DNA of 64,000 nucleotides from Gammaproteobacteria bacterium (GTDB taxonomy: Bacteria; Pseudomonadota; Gammaproteobacteria; Pseudomonadales; Cellvibrionaceae), in NCBI GenBank assembly GCA_021151835.1, contig JAGKWO010000006.1:62001-126000 (forward strand), given 5' to 3'. Shown here one piece after another: positions 52,732 through 61,070 of this stretch. The notes beneath the pieces were generated by a model, which worked only from the letters and a program-made list of their open reading frames with translations, was not told where the DNA came from and searched no databases. Within the stretch, counting starts at the first letter, position 1, and each line of letters opens with the position of its first letter. A program made the position numbers and the translations under genes.

Positions 52732-53520
52732 TCAGGCTCCTCTCAGTACCAGGCCAATAGTGTCCAAAAGCTCACGCGTTAAATGCAGGTAGCTTTGTGG
52801 CATATTGGGCAGGGTCAGGTAGATGCACAGTAATCCCACCAGGATGGTGATGGGAAAGCCGAGGGAAAACAGATTCATTGCCGGTGAAATGCGGTTAAGC
52901 AAACCGAAACAGAATTGCACCAGTGCCATACAAAAAACGATGGGCAGACTAATTAACACGGCGGCTGAAAAGGTCCAGGCAATTCCGCGCAAAAAAGCTT
53001 CAATGCCGAGATAATGCAATCCACCACCCACTGGCCAATGGATAAAACTTTGGTAGAAAACACTGATAATTAATAAATGGCAGTCAATGGAAAAAAATAA
53101 AAACGCCAGCAAAATAAAATATAGCTGGTAAATAATCGATGCTGATGAGACGCCATTGGTGGGATCGTTGTAGCGCGCCATGCTCATGCCCATTTGCGCA
53201 GAAATCACTTCGCCCGCCAACATAAAAATCGTAAACACCAATTGCAGCATCAAGCCCAGGATGACACCGAAAATAATTTGTTCGAATGTGGTCATAATTC
53301 CTTTGAGCGAAAGCGGTTCAATATCTGGCGGTACCGGCAATATTTTTCCAATCGCAAACGTCAGCACCAGGGCGAGTAACACGCGCACGCGTACAGAAAC
53401 ACTTTTGTGATTAAAGAGCGGCGCCATGCTTAGCAGCGCCAGTAAGCGACAAAAGGGCCACCAGTAAGCTTGCGCATCGCGCAGCAATTGGCTGAGTTCA
53501 AAGAGTGGAGCGGTTGCCAT
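52732..53520 (-). CDS. fliR: Flagellar export gate protein FliR
   Basis: A 262-residue protein with about six membrane helices, forming the FliPQR export gate. Landmarks: 'WWPFCRLLALLSMAPLFNHK', 'EVISAQMGMSMARYNDPTNG' and 'LNRISPAMNLFSLGFPITIL', all typical of FliR. It is spaced 11 bp from fliQ and 4 bp from flhB, in a single export operon. No FliR-FlhB fusion. Confidence 0.95.
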   Translation of the reverse strand: MATAPLFELSQLLRDAQAYWWPFCRLLALLSMAPLFNHKSVSVRVRVLLALVLTFAIGKILPVPPDIEPLSLKGIMTTFEQIIFGVILGLMLQLVFTIFMLAGEVISAQMGMSMARYNDPTNGVSSASIIYQLYFILLAFLFFSIDCHLLIISVFYQSFIHWPVGGGLHYLGIEAFLRGIAWTFSAAVLISLPIVFCMALVQFCFGLLNRISPAMNLFSLGFPITILVGLLCIYLTLPNMPQSYLHLTRELLDTIGLVLRGA

Positions 53521-53531
53521 GATGCCGCGCG

Positions 53532-53804
53532 TTAACCGACCAGGGTTCCGGCTTGCCGGAAAATCTGCACAAATAAATCGCTTAAGGTTTGCAGAATCCA
53601 GTTGCCGGCAAATAACAACATGCCGAGTGTGATTAACAAGCGCGGCAAAAAACTCAGCATCTGTTCGTTAATTTGTGTGGCTGCCTGGAAAATACTGACG
53701 ATTAATCCTCCGATCAAACTCGGCACAATCAACACGCAAACCACCAGGCCGGTGATATATACCGCGTTGGCAATTAACGTGGTTGCTGCTTCCGGAGTCA
53801 TCAT
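53532..53804 (-). CDS. fliQ: Flagellar export gate protein FliQ
   Basis: A 90-residue protein with two hydrophobic helices in a hairpin ('VYITGLVVCVLIVPSLIGGL' and 'RLLITLGMLLFAGNWILQTL'), the small FliQ subunit of the export gate. 'SIFQAATQINEQMLSFLPRL' is the diagnostic central loop. The gene sits between fliP and fliR, as in all flagellar operons. Confidence 0.95.
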   Translation of the reverse strand: MMTPEAATTLIANAVYITGLVVCVLIVPSLIGGLIVSIFQAATQINEQMLSFLPRLLITLGMLLFAGNWILQTLSDLFVQIFRQAGTLVG

Positions 53805-53841
53805 CTTTTTTATCTCGCAAATATGGTTTGGAATTTCTTTG

Positions 53842-54591
53842 CTAAAAGGGTTGTATGCTGGTCGTGAGTGTGCCGACTAATAAGGTCCAGCCATCAACCA
53901 ATACAAACACCATTAATTTGAAAGGCAGGGAGATCATCATCGGCGAGAGCATCATCATGCCCATGGCCATTAACACGCTGGCGACGATAAGGTCGATCAC
54001 TAAAAACGGAACAAAAATCATAAAGCCGATTTGAAACGCGGTTTTTAATTCGCTCAATACAAACGCAGGCAGCAGCACTAGAAAATCCAGGTCTTTTACA
54101 TCATTGGGCCGCGCTTCACCGGAAAGGGCGATCATCGTATCCAATGAGCTGCTACTGGTTTGGGCGAGCATAAAACGGCTGAGGATTTGTTTTCCTTCGC
54201 CCAAACTTTGTTGCAAGGTAATTTGGTCCGCTTCAAACGGAACATAAGCGCGGGTGTAAATTTCGTTGCCGACCGGGCGCATCACTAACAGCGTTAAACA
54301 TAATGCAACACCGATTAACACCGGGTTGGGCGGGCTTTGTTGCAAGCCAATCGCCTGGCGCAAAATCGCCAGCACGATAATAAAACGGGTAAAGCAGGTC
54401 ATCATCATTAACATCGCCGGCAAAAAACCGAGCAGTGTCATCAGCACTAGTATTTGCAGTTTGACGCTCATCTCCTGGCCGTTTTCGGTGTCGGTGATAT
54501 TGAGCAAGCTGATATCGCCACCGGCGGCAAAGGACAGCGACGGCAGCAATAACAATACCAATAAAAAAATGATGTGATTGCGTCGCATCAT
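53842..54591 (-). CDS. fliP: Flagellar export gate protein FliP
   Basis: A 249-residue protein with a cleavable signal peptide ('HIIFLLVLLLLPSLSFA') and four membrane helices. Diagnostic stretches: 'VLMTLLGFLPAMLMMMTCFT', 'ILRQAIGLQQSPPNPVLIG', 'LPAFVLSELKTAFQIGFMI' and 'MMLSPMMISLPFKLMVFVLV'. FliP-FliQ-FliR form the core gate. No fliO gene lies between fliN and fliP; fliN overlaps fliP by 4 bp, so the canonical FliO is absent at its usual place, as in Flag-2 systems. Confidence 0.97.
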   Translation of the reverse strand: MMRRNHIIFLLVLLLLPSLSFAAGGDISLLNITDTENGQEMSVKLQILVLMTLLGFLPAMLMMMTCFTRFIIVLAILRQAIGLQQSPPNPVLIGVALCLTLLVMRPVGNEIYTRAYVPFEADQITLQQSLGEGKQILSRFMLAQTSSSSLDTMIALSGEARPNDVKDLDFLVLLPAFVLSELKTAFQIGFMIFVPFLVIDLIVASVLMAMGMMMLSPMMISLPFKLMVFVLVDGWTLLVGTLTTSIQPF

Positions 54592-54974
54592 GAAGCCAAT
54601 CCGTTCAAACCGGTTCCGGTTAATTCCAGGATGCGCAAACCATAATTGCCATTCATCACCACCACTTCGGCTTTAGCGAAGAGCGCGCCGTTGACTTTTA
54701 CATCGAGCGGCTCGCCCGCGAGTTTGTCGAGCATGATGACGCTGCTGGTATCCACTTCCATTAATTCTTTCAGTGGAATTTCGGTCGATGCGACTTCCAG
54801 GGTGACATTCACCGGAATCTTGCCGAAGAAACTTAAATCCTGTTGCGGCGCTTGCGCGGCAGGGGCGGGATCAAACGAATTGTTAAACGGCGCGGATTCC
54901 TGCAGTGGCGGCAAACCCAGGTCACCGTTGTTCATCAGGTTGTCAAAGTCGTTATCAGCAAATTGGTTATTCAT
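54588..54974 (-). CDS. fliN: Flagellar motor switch protein FliN
   Basis: A 128-residue C-ring subunit. The N-terminal 45 residues are low-complexity acidic/Pro-Ala ('NNQFADNDFDNLMNN', 'DPAPAAQAPQQD'), followed by the SpoA domain ('GKIPVNVTLEVASTEIPLKE', 'LAGEPLDVKVNGALFAKAEV', 'YGLRILELTG'). It joins FliM and binds the FliH-FliI complex. It overlaps both fliM and fliP by 4 bp. Confidence 0.94.
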   Translation of the reverse strand: MNNQFADNDFDNLMNNGDLGLPPLQESAPFNNSFDPAPAAQAPQQDLSFFGKIPVNVTLEVASTEIPLKELMEVDTSSVIMLDKLAGEPLDVKVNGALFAKAEVVVMNGNYGLRILELTGTGLNGLAS

Positions 54975-55825
54975 GATGTTTTCACGCTCTCCAGAGAGGT
55001 TAAAAAGAGTGCGCCATCGTCTTCAAACATGGCGCCGCGAAAAAGTTTTTCCTGGTTGATTTCCACATCGCAGCGCTCGCGCATGCGCATCATCACTATG
55101 TCGCCCACTTGCAAGGCGAGCACTTGTGACAGCGGCATTGGCAAGGAGGCGATCACGCAGTTGAGTCGCACTGGCAGGTGGATGATCTGGTTGAGCGGAT
55201 TGGCGCCAGTGGGAACTGGTGCGGGGCTGGCCATGCGATTGGTCAGCTCATCCACCAGTTGGGTGTCCAGGTATATAAAGATGGATGACTGCTTGCTGGT
55301 GATATGGCTGTGGTACTGGAACTCGGCCACATATTCCCATTGGGTTTCTTCGTAGGCGTTTTCCCAGGGCTGCAAGTCGCCAAAGGTTTCGCCGGCGAGC
55401 AGGGCGCGGGCGAAGATCTGGGCAACATCGATTCCCAGGCGGCTGCGCATGCGTTGCTCGGAGATGCTGACCGGCGGATTCTCCTGGCCGGGCAGGCCGA
55501 TGCCGCCGTAATAGCATTCCAATACCTCAGCCAGCAGGCTGCGATCCATGGCAAAACCAACCTTGCCCAGCGCCGAGCGATAAATGCACTCGGCGTCCGT
55601 TTCGCGTTGCTCATGCACTTGCACCCGGCGCAACTCCAGGTTGATCCGGTAATTGCGCAGGAAATAATCGCTGATCACCCGCGGATACTTGTTGGATATC
55701 TCGTGGATGAACTGCGGAATCTTGTGGTAATGGCGGCCCAGTTTGTGCGGTTTTAACCGGGTGAACTGGTCGGCAGCTACCTTATGCAGAACTTTGGCGC
55801 TAATCGTCATGGTGTTCAGTGTCAT
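54971..55825 (-). CDS. fliM: Flagellar motor switch protein FliM, short type without CheY-binding peptide
   Basis: A 284-residue protein (usual length 320-335). It contains the middle FliM domain and a C-terminal SpoA domain ('LPVRLNCVIASLPMPLSQVL', 'LQVGDIVMMRMRERCDVEIN', 'LFRGAMFEDDGALFL'). The N-terminus begins 'MTLNTMTISAKVLHKVAADQ' and lacks the LSQxEIDALL peptide that binds phospho-CheY, and the following canonical segment as well. In Shewanella putrefaciens the lateral FliM is known to lack this peptide and not respond to CheY, so the motor encoded here may run without chemotaxis switching. First gene of the minus-strand operon; a later ATG at 55810 is also possible. Confidence 0.9.
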   Translation of the reverse strand: MTLNTMTISAKVLHKVAADQFTRLKPHKLGRHYHKIPQFIHEISNKYPRVISDYFLRNYRINLELRRVQVHEQRETDAECIYRSALGKVGFAMDRSLLAEVLECYYGGIGLPGQENPPVSISEQRMRSRLGIDVAQIFARALLAGETFGDLQPWENAYEETQWEYVAEFQYHSHITSKQSSIFIYLDTQLVDELTNRMASPAPVPTGANPLNQIIHLPVRLNCVIASLPMPLSQVLALQVGDIVMMRMRERCDVEINQEKLFRGAMFEDDGALFLTSLESVKTS

Positions 55826-55868
55826 GGTGGTGGGCGCCGGAGGGTTGCCCGTCTATTTACCTGGCTGC

Positions 55869-55896
55869 TTGCTTATGGCTTGTCAGCGATAAGCAA
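55869..55896. repeat. 8-bp inverted repeat upstream of fliM
   Basis: TTGCTTAT (55869-55876) and ATAAGCAA (55889-55896) are exact complements around a 12-nt spacer; GGCTG and CAGCC further out extend the symmetry. It overlaps the sigma54-like -12 element, so a bound factor or hairpin here would affect fliM transcription. Confidence 0.6.
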
Positions 55897-55907
55897 CCAG
55901 TCAGCCC
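55892..55907 (-). promoter_or_regulatory. Putative sigma54 promoter for the fliM operon
   Basis: The minus strand reads GGGCTGACTGGTTGCT, with the invariant GG-N10-GC spacing, a full TTGCT (-12) and a partial -24 (GGC of TGGCAC). Start of transcription would lie about 55 bp before the fliM ATG. The divergent gene encodes a sigma54 activator, which supports the assignment. Confidence 0.5.
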
Positions 55908-55920
55908 AGTCCTTACATCA

Positions 55921-55942
55921 ACCAGCTCGGGATCGAGCTGGT
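55921..55942. repeat. 9-bp perfect palindrome upstream of fliM
   Basis: ACCAGCTCG (55921-55929), spacer GGAT, CGAGCTGGT (55934-55942). This GC-rich perfect dyad lies just upstream of the sigma54-like promoter, a typical place for an activator binding site (LafK-like) or a hairpin. Confidence 0.65.
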
Positions 55943-56004
55943 CAATCGGTTTTCCATTTCTATTACCTGGTCGATGATGATCACCTGCTGCATCAAATGG
56001 CAGT

Positions 56005-56020
56005 TGTGATGTTCATCACG
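56005..56020. promoter_or_regulatory. CRP/Vfr-like binding site
   Basis: TGTGA-TGTTCA-TCACG matches the CRP consensus TGTGA-N6-TCACA at nine of ten positions, and contains the dyad GTGATG-TT-CATCAC. It lies between the two divergent flagellar operons and could link both to cAMP. Confidence 0.6.
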
Positions 56021-56349
56021 TGGGCGAGTATAGGAGCGGGGTTAGCGAGAGATTAAATCAATAGATATCAAAAGCTGTTTTTGAGCGGGTTTTAGCGCGT
56101 TTGATTTTATTTGAGACCAAATGATTTAGCGCTTTGCAGGCAAGTTGCTAATGTTCGAGCACATGAAGTGGTTCACACATCTTCTGGTCTTGCGTCACAT
56201 GTATCTGCATCAGCCTTCCGGCTGGCTTGAACGATAAAGGCGACCAAAAGACAGAAAAACTTTAATGACAAAGCAATGAAGGCCAACAAATTCATAGCCA
56301 AAACCTAATAGATGTTTCTATTAGCTGATCCTAATCGACAGGAAAGGTG

Positions 56350-57882
56350 ATGACGGTGATCTCAACAAACCAGGCAATCAATACGCGTTTCGCTGGTCGC
56401 AATGATCGCTTTGCCAACGAGCGTTTATTTGCCGATGAACGTTTATTTGAAGGGAGTGGTACAACGGCCCCCGACGCAAAACTGTTCGAAGGCCCCGCTG
56501 CAAAATCATTGGGAGAGCGGGTTAACCCCGCGCGTAAGGTAGTGATCCTTGGCCGCTCGCGCGACGAAGCTTATGGTTTGTTGACCTCTAGCCTGGAAGC
56601 AAATGGCTGCCAGTTGGTGCACTGCGCCGAATTTGGCGAGTTGACCTCAAGCCTGATCGCGAAGGCCAGCATGGTCTTTGTGTTTGTCAGTAGTTTTCCG
56701 GCAGCCGGTTTGTTTGCGCGCGTCGGTGCAATGATCGCCGAAGCTCCGCAATTGAGCATTATTCCGGTGGTGGAATATGCGGACCAGGAAAAAGCGGCAG
56801 CCCTGTTGGAAATGGGCTGCGTGGATTACCTGCTCGCTCCTTTTAGTGCGGCGCAATTGACTATGTTATTGCAGCGTCAGGAATCCGCCCTGGCCGCAGA
56901 AGAGATTTTTGTAACCCGCTCGCGCGCTGGTCGCCGCTTGCTGGCCATGGCGCAACGGGTTGCGTTAGCGACTGCGCCCATCCTGATTACCGGCGAAACC
57001 GGGACCGGTAAAGAGATGATGGCGCGTTACATCCACCGTTTCTCCCTTCGTTCTTCTGCGGTGGAAGATGCGCCTTTTATCGCCGTTAACTGTGCAGCGA
57101 TTCCCGAGCAGATGCTCGAATCGCTGTTATTCGGCCACGAGAAAGGTGCGTTTACCGGCGCGACCGCCGCCCAACCGGGCAAATTTGAACTGGCCAATGG
57201 TGGCACCTTGTTGCTGGATGAAATCGGCGAATTGCCGCTTGGCCTGCAAGCCAAGTTGCTGCGTGTACTCCAGGAGCAAAAGGTCGAGCGCCTTGGTGGG
57301 CATAAGGAAATCCCCCTGAATGTACGCATTATTGCGGCGACCAACCGCGATTTGCAGGTTGAAGTCGCCGAAGGCCGTTTCCGCTCCGATTTGATGTTCC
57401 GTCTGGATGTTCTCCCGCTCCACATCAGCCCGTTGCGTGAGCGCAAAGACGATGTGTTGCCACTGGCCACGCGCCTGATCCGCAAACATGCGCCCCATGA
57501 GCAGCGCGATGATTTGTTAACGCCATCGGCATGCGATGCGTTGGTAGCGCATAACTGGCCGGGCAATGTGCGCGAACTGGAAAACATGCTGCAACGCGCA
57601 CTGGTGCTGCGCAATGGTTTGTTTATCCAGCCGCAAGATTTGGGTTTACGGGCACCAGTCGTCGATATCACACAGGAAAATACGCCGATCAGCGCCGAAG
57701 TCAGCGGTAAAGCTGCACTTCGTGCCAGCGGAAAATGGGCCGAATACCAACACGTTATCGATACCATCCGCCGTTTTGGCGGCCATAAAACCAAGGCTGC
57801 CGAGAGTTTGGGAATGACCCCGCGCGCGCTGCGCTATCGCCTGAATGCCATGCGTCAGGATGGCGTGCAGCTTACTTTTTGA
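56350..57882 (+). CDS. lafK: LafK-like sigma54-dependent flagellar activator
   Basis: A 510-residue regulator (ATG 56350; GTG codons at 56347 and 56356 are alternatives, and the GTG at 56356 has the better distance from AGGAAAGG). N-terminal receiver-like domain ('RKVVILGRSRDEAYGLLTSS', 'GCVDYLLAPFSAAQL') without the phosphoacceptor Asp ('VFVFVSSFPAA'), then a full AAA+ domain: Walker A 'GETGTGKE' (about 216), 'GAFTGA' loop (about 267) for sigma54 contact, Walker B 'GGTLLLDEIGELPL', and a Fis-type helix-turn-helix ('GHKTKAAESLGMTPRALRYR'). Gene order next to fliE matches LafK, the master regulator of lateral flagella. Confidence 0.88.
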   Translation: MTVISTNQAINTRFAGRNDRFANERLFADERLFEGSGTTAPDAKLFEGPAAKSLGERVNPARKVVILGRSRDEAYGLLTSSLEANGCQLVHCAEFGELTSSLIAKASMVFVFVSSFPAAGLFARVGAMIAEAPQLSIIPVVEYADQEKAAALLEMGCVDYLLAPFSAAQLTMLLQRQESALAAEEIFVTRSRAGRRLLAMAQRVALATAPILITGETGTGKEMMARYIHRFSLRSSAVEDAPFIAVNCAAIPEQMLESLLFGHEKGAFTGATAAQPGKFELANGGTLLLDEIGELPLGLQAKLLRVLQEQKVERLGGHKEIPLNVRIIAATNRDLQVEVAEGRFRSDLMFRLDVLPLHISPLRERKDDVLPLATRLIRKHAPHEQRDDLLTPSACDALVAHNWPGNVRELENMLQRALVLRNGLFIQPQDLGLRAPVVDITQENTPISAEVSGKAALRASGKWAEYQHVIDTIRRFGGHKTKAAESLGMTPRALRYRLNAMRQDGVQLTF

Positions 57883-57928
57883 TGCATTTCCAACCAAAAC
57901 CTGACTGAAAGTCAACGAGGACCAAACC

Positions 57929-58312
57929 ATGAGTTCAATTGTGCAAGTTCAACAGGAATTGCTTGGCCGTATGGACCAGATCAAGCAGGCCGCTACCGGA
58001 CCGACCATTGCACCGGCTAGCCCTTTTGGGGTGGACGGTGCTGTGGGCGTTGAAAAGGCTGACGGTATACACAGTGTTGACGCAGGTAATCAGGACGGTT
58101 TTCGCACTGCATTTGCCGATGTATTCAACGCAGTTGATGCCCAGCAACACAAGGCAAGTGCGATGGCAGAAGCGGTGGATGCCGGTGCAAGTGATGACCT
58201 GGTGGGCGCTATGGTGGAAAGCCAGAAAGCGAGCGTGGCCTTCTCGGCGCTGCTGCAGGTACGCAACAAGGTAACCGGCGCTTTCGAAGAAGTTATGCGC
58301 ATGCCGCTGTAA
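57929..58312 (+). CDS. fliE: Flagellar basal-body protein FliE
   Basis: A 127-residue protein joining the MS ring to the rod. The C-terminal half carries the family pattern 'FRTAFADVFNAVDAQQHKAS', 'LVGAMVESQKASVAFSALLQ' and 'VRNKVTGAFEEVMRMPL'. The N-terminus is a variable Gly/Ala region. CGAGGA lies about 8 bp before the ATG. First structural gene after the lafK-like regulator (46 bp gap, no separate sigma54 consensus seen in it). Confidence 0.94.
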   Translation: MSSIVQVQQELLGRMDQIKQAATGPTIAPASPFGVDGAVGVEKADGIHSVDAGNQDGFRTAFADVFNAVDAQQHKASAMAEAVDAGASDDLVGAMVESQKASVAFSALLQVRNKVTGAFEEVMRMPL

Positions 58313-58331
58313 TAACCGGTGAGATCTCAAC

Positions 58332-60023
58332 ATGGTTCAATTTATTAAAAGCCGCTTCCCCACCGGGGCCTTCAAGGGCGGTTTCAAGCTTGATCCGCGC
58401 CTGTCGTTAATGGCGCTGGCGGGAGTCGCGGCAGTAGTAGCGCTTGGCGTGGTGTTCTATTTGTGGCGGGACCAGGGTTCCTACCGCCCGTTGTACGGGG
58501 CAGGTGAAACCTATTCAGCCGCCGATGTTATGCAAGTGCTGGACACCGAAGCCATCGCCTACACCCTGCACCCGCAAACCGGGCAGGTGCTGGTGCGTGA
58601 AGATCAAATCTCCCGCGCGCGCATGTTGCTCAGTGCCAAAGGGGTGCAGGCGGAGCGACCGGACGGTTACGAATTATTTGATAAAGAAGAGCCGCTCGGC
58701 ACCAGCCAGTTTGTGCAGGATGTACGCTTGAAGCGCAGCATGGAAGGCGAACTGGCGCGCAGCGTGATGACCATGAAAGGCGTGGAAATGGCACGCGTGC
58801 ATCTCGCCTTGCAAGAGAATTCATCTTTTGTGGTAAGCAAACGCGATCCCGCCAAAGCCTCAGTGATCCTGCAAGTGGCGCCCGGTTATAAACTCAAACC
58901 CGAACAAGTCAGCGCCATTGTGAACCTGGTTGCCGGCAGTGTGCCGCAACTGGCGGCGACAGATGTGAGTGTGGTGGATCAACACGGCGTGCTCTTGTCG
59001 CGCGGCTTGAATGAAACCGCTGGCCCGGTGCAAAGCTGGGACCTGGTCAACGATTACCAAACCAAAGCCGTGACCAATGTGGAAGAAGTACTGGCGCCTG
59101 TGCTGGGTGCGGGCAACTACCGCATCAGCGTCGCGGCGGATGTGGATTTCAGCCAGCGCGAGGAAACCCTCCAGTCCTACGGTAATAACCCGCGCTTGCG
59201 CTCGGAAATTTTGCGCGATGAAAGTGTGCTCGACCAGCTTGCGCTCGGCGTTCCCGGTTCATTAAGCAATCGCCCGGTGCCGCCGGCCACCCAGGAAAAC
59301 GCACCGCTGGCAGATGGTGCCACAGCGGAAGGCGGGCAAACCGCAGAATCGAATACTGACAATAAAGCAGCGACTTCCTTGCGCAAGGAGTCCAATCGCC
59401 AGCTTGAGTACGATCAATCCGTCACCCACGTTAAACACGCGCCGTTTGCCTTGCGTCGCCAGAGTGTGGCGGTAGTGATCAATGCGGCCACGGCACCCGA
59501 AGGTGGCTGGACCCCGGAAGCGCGCGCGGAACTGGAAACTATGGTGAAAAGCGCCGTGGGTTTCGATGAAAAACGTGGCGACCTGCTAACCCTGAGCGTG
59601 TTCCCGTTCACTGCAACGGCTGAACCGCTGGAAGCCTTGCCCTGGTGGGAGAGCAATCAGGTATACGACCTGGCGAAGATGGGAATCCTCGGTCTGGTCT
59701 CTTTACTGTTGATCTTTATGGTGGTGCGCCCGGCACTGCGCGATTTGATCCGCTCCAACACCCAAGTCCTGATGCCCGCGCCGGATCAGATACCCGCACT
59801 CCATGCGGAGCGCAGCGAGCAGCGCGCCTTTGGCGCATCAGGCCCGCGCATCCTGGGCGAATTTAGCCCGCTCGCTGAAATTACGCTGCCAGCACCCGGT
59901 TCAGGGCTGGAGCTGCAAATCGAACACCTGCAAATGCTGGCAAAAAACGACCCTGAACGTGTTTCCGAAGTCCTTAAACAATGGATAGGCCGAAATGAAA
60001 GAACCCTTAACCCAGCCAACTGA
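58332..60023 (+). CDS. fliF: Flagellar MS-ring protein FliF
   Basis: A 563-residue protein with an N-terminal membrane helix ('LSLMALAGVAAVVALGVVFY'), the YscJ/FliF periplasmic domains ('LYGAGETYSAADVMQVLDTE', 'VQDVRLKRSMEGELARSVMT', 'ARVHLALQENSSFVVSKRDP'), a low-complexity loop near 320-350, a second helix ('MGILGLVSLLLIFMVVRPAL') and the C-terminal FliG-binding tail ending 'VSEVLKQWIGRNERTLNPAN'. It is complete; the last 29 bp overlap fliG. It forms the base ring for both rod and C-ring. Confidence 0.96.
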   Translation: MVQFIKSRFPTGAFKGGFKLDPRLSLMALAGVAAVVALGVVFYLWRDQGSYRPLYGAGETYSAADVMQVLDTEAIAYTLHPQTGQVLVREDQISRARMLLSAKGVQAERPDGYELFDKEEPLGTSQFVQDVRLKRSMEGELARSVMTMKGVEMARVHLALQENSSFVVSKRDPAKASVILQVAPGYKLKPEQVSAIVNLVAGSVPQLAATDVSVVDQHGVLLSRGLNETAGPVQSWDLVNDYQTKAVTNVEEVLAPVLGAGNYRISVAADVDFSQREETLQSYGNNPRLRSEILRDESVLDQLALGVPGSLSNRPVPPATQENAPLADGATAEGGQTAESNTDNKAATSLRKESNRQLEYDQSVTHVKHAPFALRRQSVAVVINAATAPEGGWTPEARAELETMVKSAVGFDEKRGDLLTLSVFPFTATAEPLEALPWWESNQVYDLAKMGILGLVSLLLIFMVVRPALRDLIRSNTQVLMPAPDQIPALHAERSEQRAFGASGPRILGEFSPLAEITLPAPGSGLELQIEHLQMLAKNDPERVSEVLKQWIGRNERTLNPAN

Positions 60024-61056
60024 TGCGGCTAGCGCTGCCACTGCACTTCAGCCCCGTTCTGCGCTGCGCTCCATGAGCGCGATAGAGCAGGCGGCGATCC
60101 TGTTACTGAGCATGGGCGATAGTGCGTCCGCCGGCGTCTTGCGCCATTTTTCGCGCGAGGAAATTGTCGGCGTCAGCCAGGCGATGGCGCGTCTGAGCAA
60201 TGTCAAACAGCCGATGGTGTCCGAGGTGATCGGCCGCTTTTTTGAGGATTACAAAGAACAAAGCAGCATCAAGGGCGCCTCGCGCAATTATTTGTCGAGC
60301 ATGCTCGGCAAGGCCCTGGGTAGCGACATTACCCGCAACTTGCTGGATAGCATTTACGGCGAAGAAATCCGCGCAAAAATGGCGAAGATGGAATGGATCG
60401 ACCCCAAGCAATTTGCCGCTCTGATCGCAAAAGAACATGCGCAAATGCAAGCCGTGTTCCTGGCGTTCCTGCCACCCGCCATGGCCAGTGAAGTATTGGA
60501 GTGCATGCCTGCCGCGAGCCAGGACGAATTGCTCTACCGCATCGCCAACCTTAACGAAGTGAACAGCGATGTGATCGCTGAACTGGAAGAATTGATCGAT
60601 CGCAGTCTCTCGGTGTTATCCACCCAGGGTTCGCGTGTGCGCGGCGTAAAGCAGGCGGCGGACATCATGAACCGTTTCAAGGGCGACCGGAACCAGATGT
60701 TCGAACTCTTGCGTTCGCACAATAAAGACCTGGTGGGCAAGATCGAAGACGAGATGTACGACTTCTTCATCCTCTCGCGCCAGAACCAGGAGGTGCTGCA
60801 AATCCTGCTGGAAGCGATTCCGCTGGAAGAGTGGGTCGTGGCGCTCAAAGGCGCCGAACCGGCATTAGGCAAGGCGATTGCAGCCGCCATGCCCAAGCGT
60901 CAGGCACAGCAGATGGAATCCATCAACCGTCGTCAGGGGCCAGTGCCCTTGAGTCGTATCGAACAGGTACGCAAAGACATCATGGGGGTGGTACGCGATA
61001 TGGCTGCCAACGGCGAAATCCAGTTGCAACTGTTCCGCGAACAGACGGTGGAGTAA
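59995..61056 (+). CDS. fliG: Flagellar motor switch protein FliG
   Basis: A 353-residue protein with the three FliG parts: N-terminal FliF-binding ('MSAIEQAAILLLSMGDSASA'), middle domain ('AVFLAFLPPAMASEVLECMP'), and the torque domain ('VKQAADIMNRFKGDRNQMFE', 'EEWVVALKGAEPALGKAIAA', 'RQGPVPLSRIEQVRKDIMG'). In the torque helix the conserved acidic pair of the proton type ('DDRxIQxLL') is not seen; the segment reads 'MYDFFILSRQNQEVLQILLE'. Start at 59995 (ATG) gives a 29-bp overlap with fliF. Confidence 0.95.
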   Translation: MKEPLTQPTDAASAATALQPRSALRSMSAIEQAAILLLSMGDSASAGVLRHFSREEIVGVSQAMARLSNVKQPMVSEVIGRFFEDYKEQSSIKGASRNYLSSMLGKALGSDITRNLLDSIYGEEIRAKMAKMEWIDPKQFAALIAKEHAQMQAVFLAFLPPAMASEVLECMPAASQDELLYRIANLNEVNSDVIAELEELIDRSLSVLSTQGSRVRGVKQAADIMNRFKGDRNQMFELLRSHNKDLVGKIEDEMYDFFILSRQNQEVLQILLEAIPLEEWVVALKGAEPALGKAIAAAMPKRQAQQMESINRRQGPVPLSRIEQVRKDIMGVVRDMAANGEIQLQLFREQTVE

Positions 61057-61070
61057 GGGGCGAATAGAGC

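Larger units (their letters stand above)
55826..56349. promoter_or_regulatory. Divergent control region between fliM operon and lafK operon
   Basis: About 520 bp without a gene, separating the two flagellar operons. It has two perfect inverted repeats, a CRP-like site and a sigma54-like promoter (separate entries). The distal half (56041-56340) is A/T-rich and probably holds the promoter of the lafK-like gene; no exact sigma54 or sigma70 consensus was found there. Confidence 0.7.

Noticed and set aside
57027..57794. Long minus-strand frame opposite lafK
   Set aside because: Composition is Arg/Ser-rich shadow of the AAA+ domain; no independent signals.
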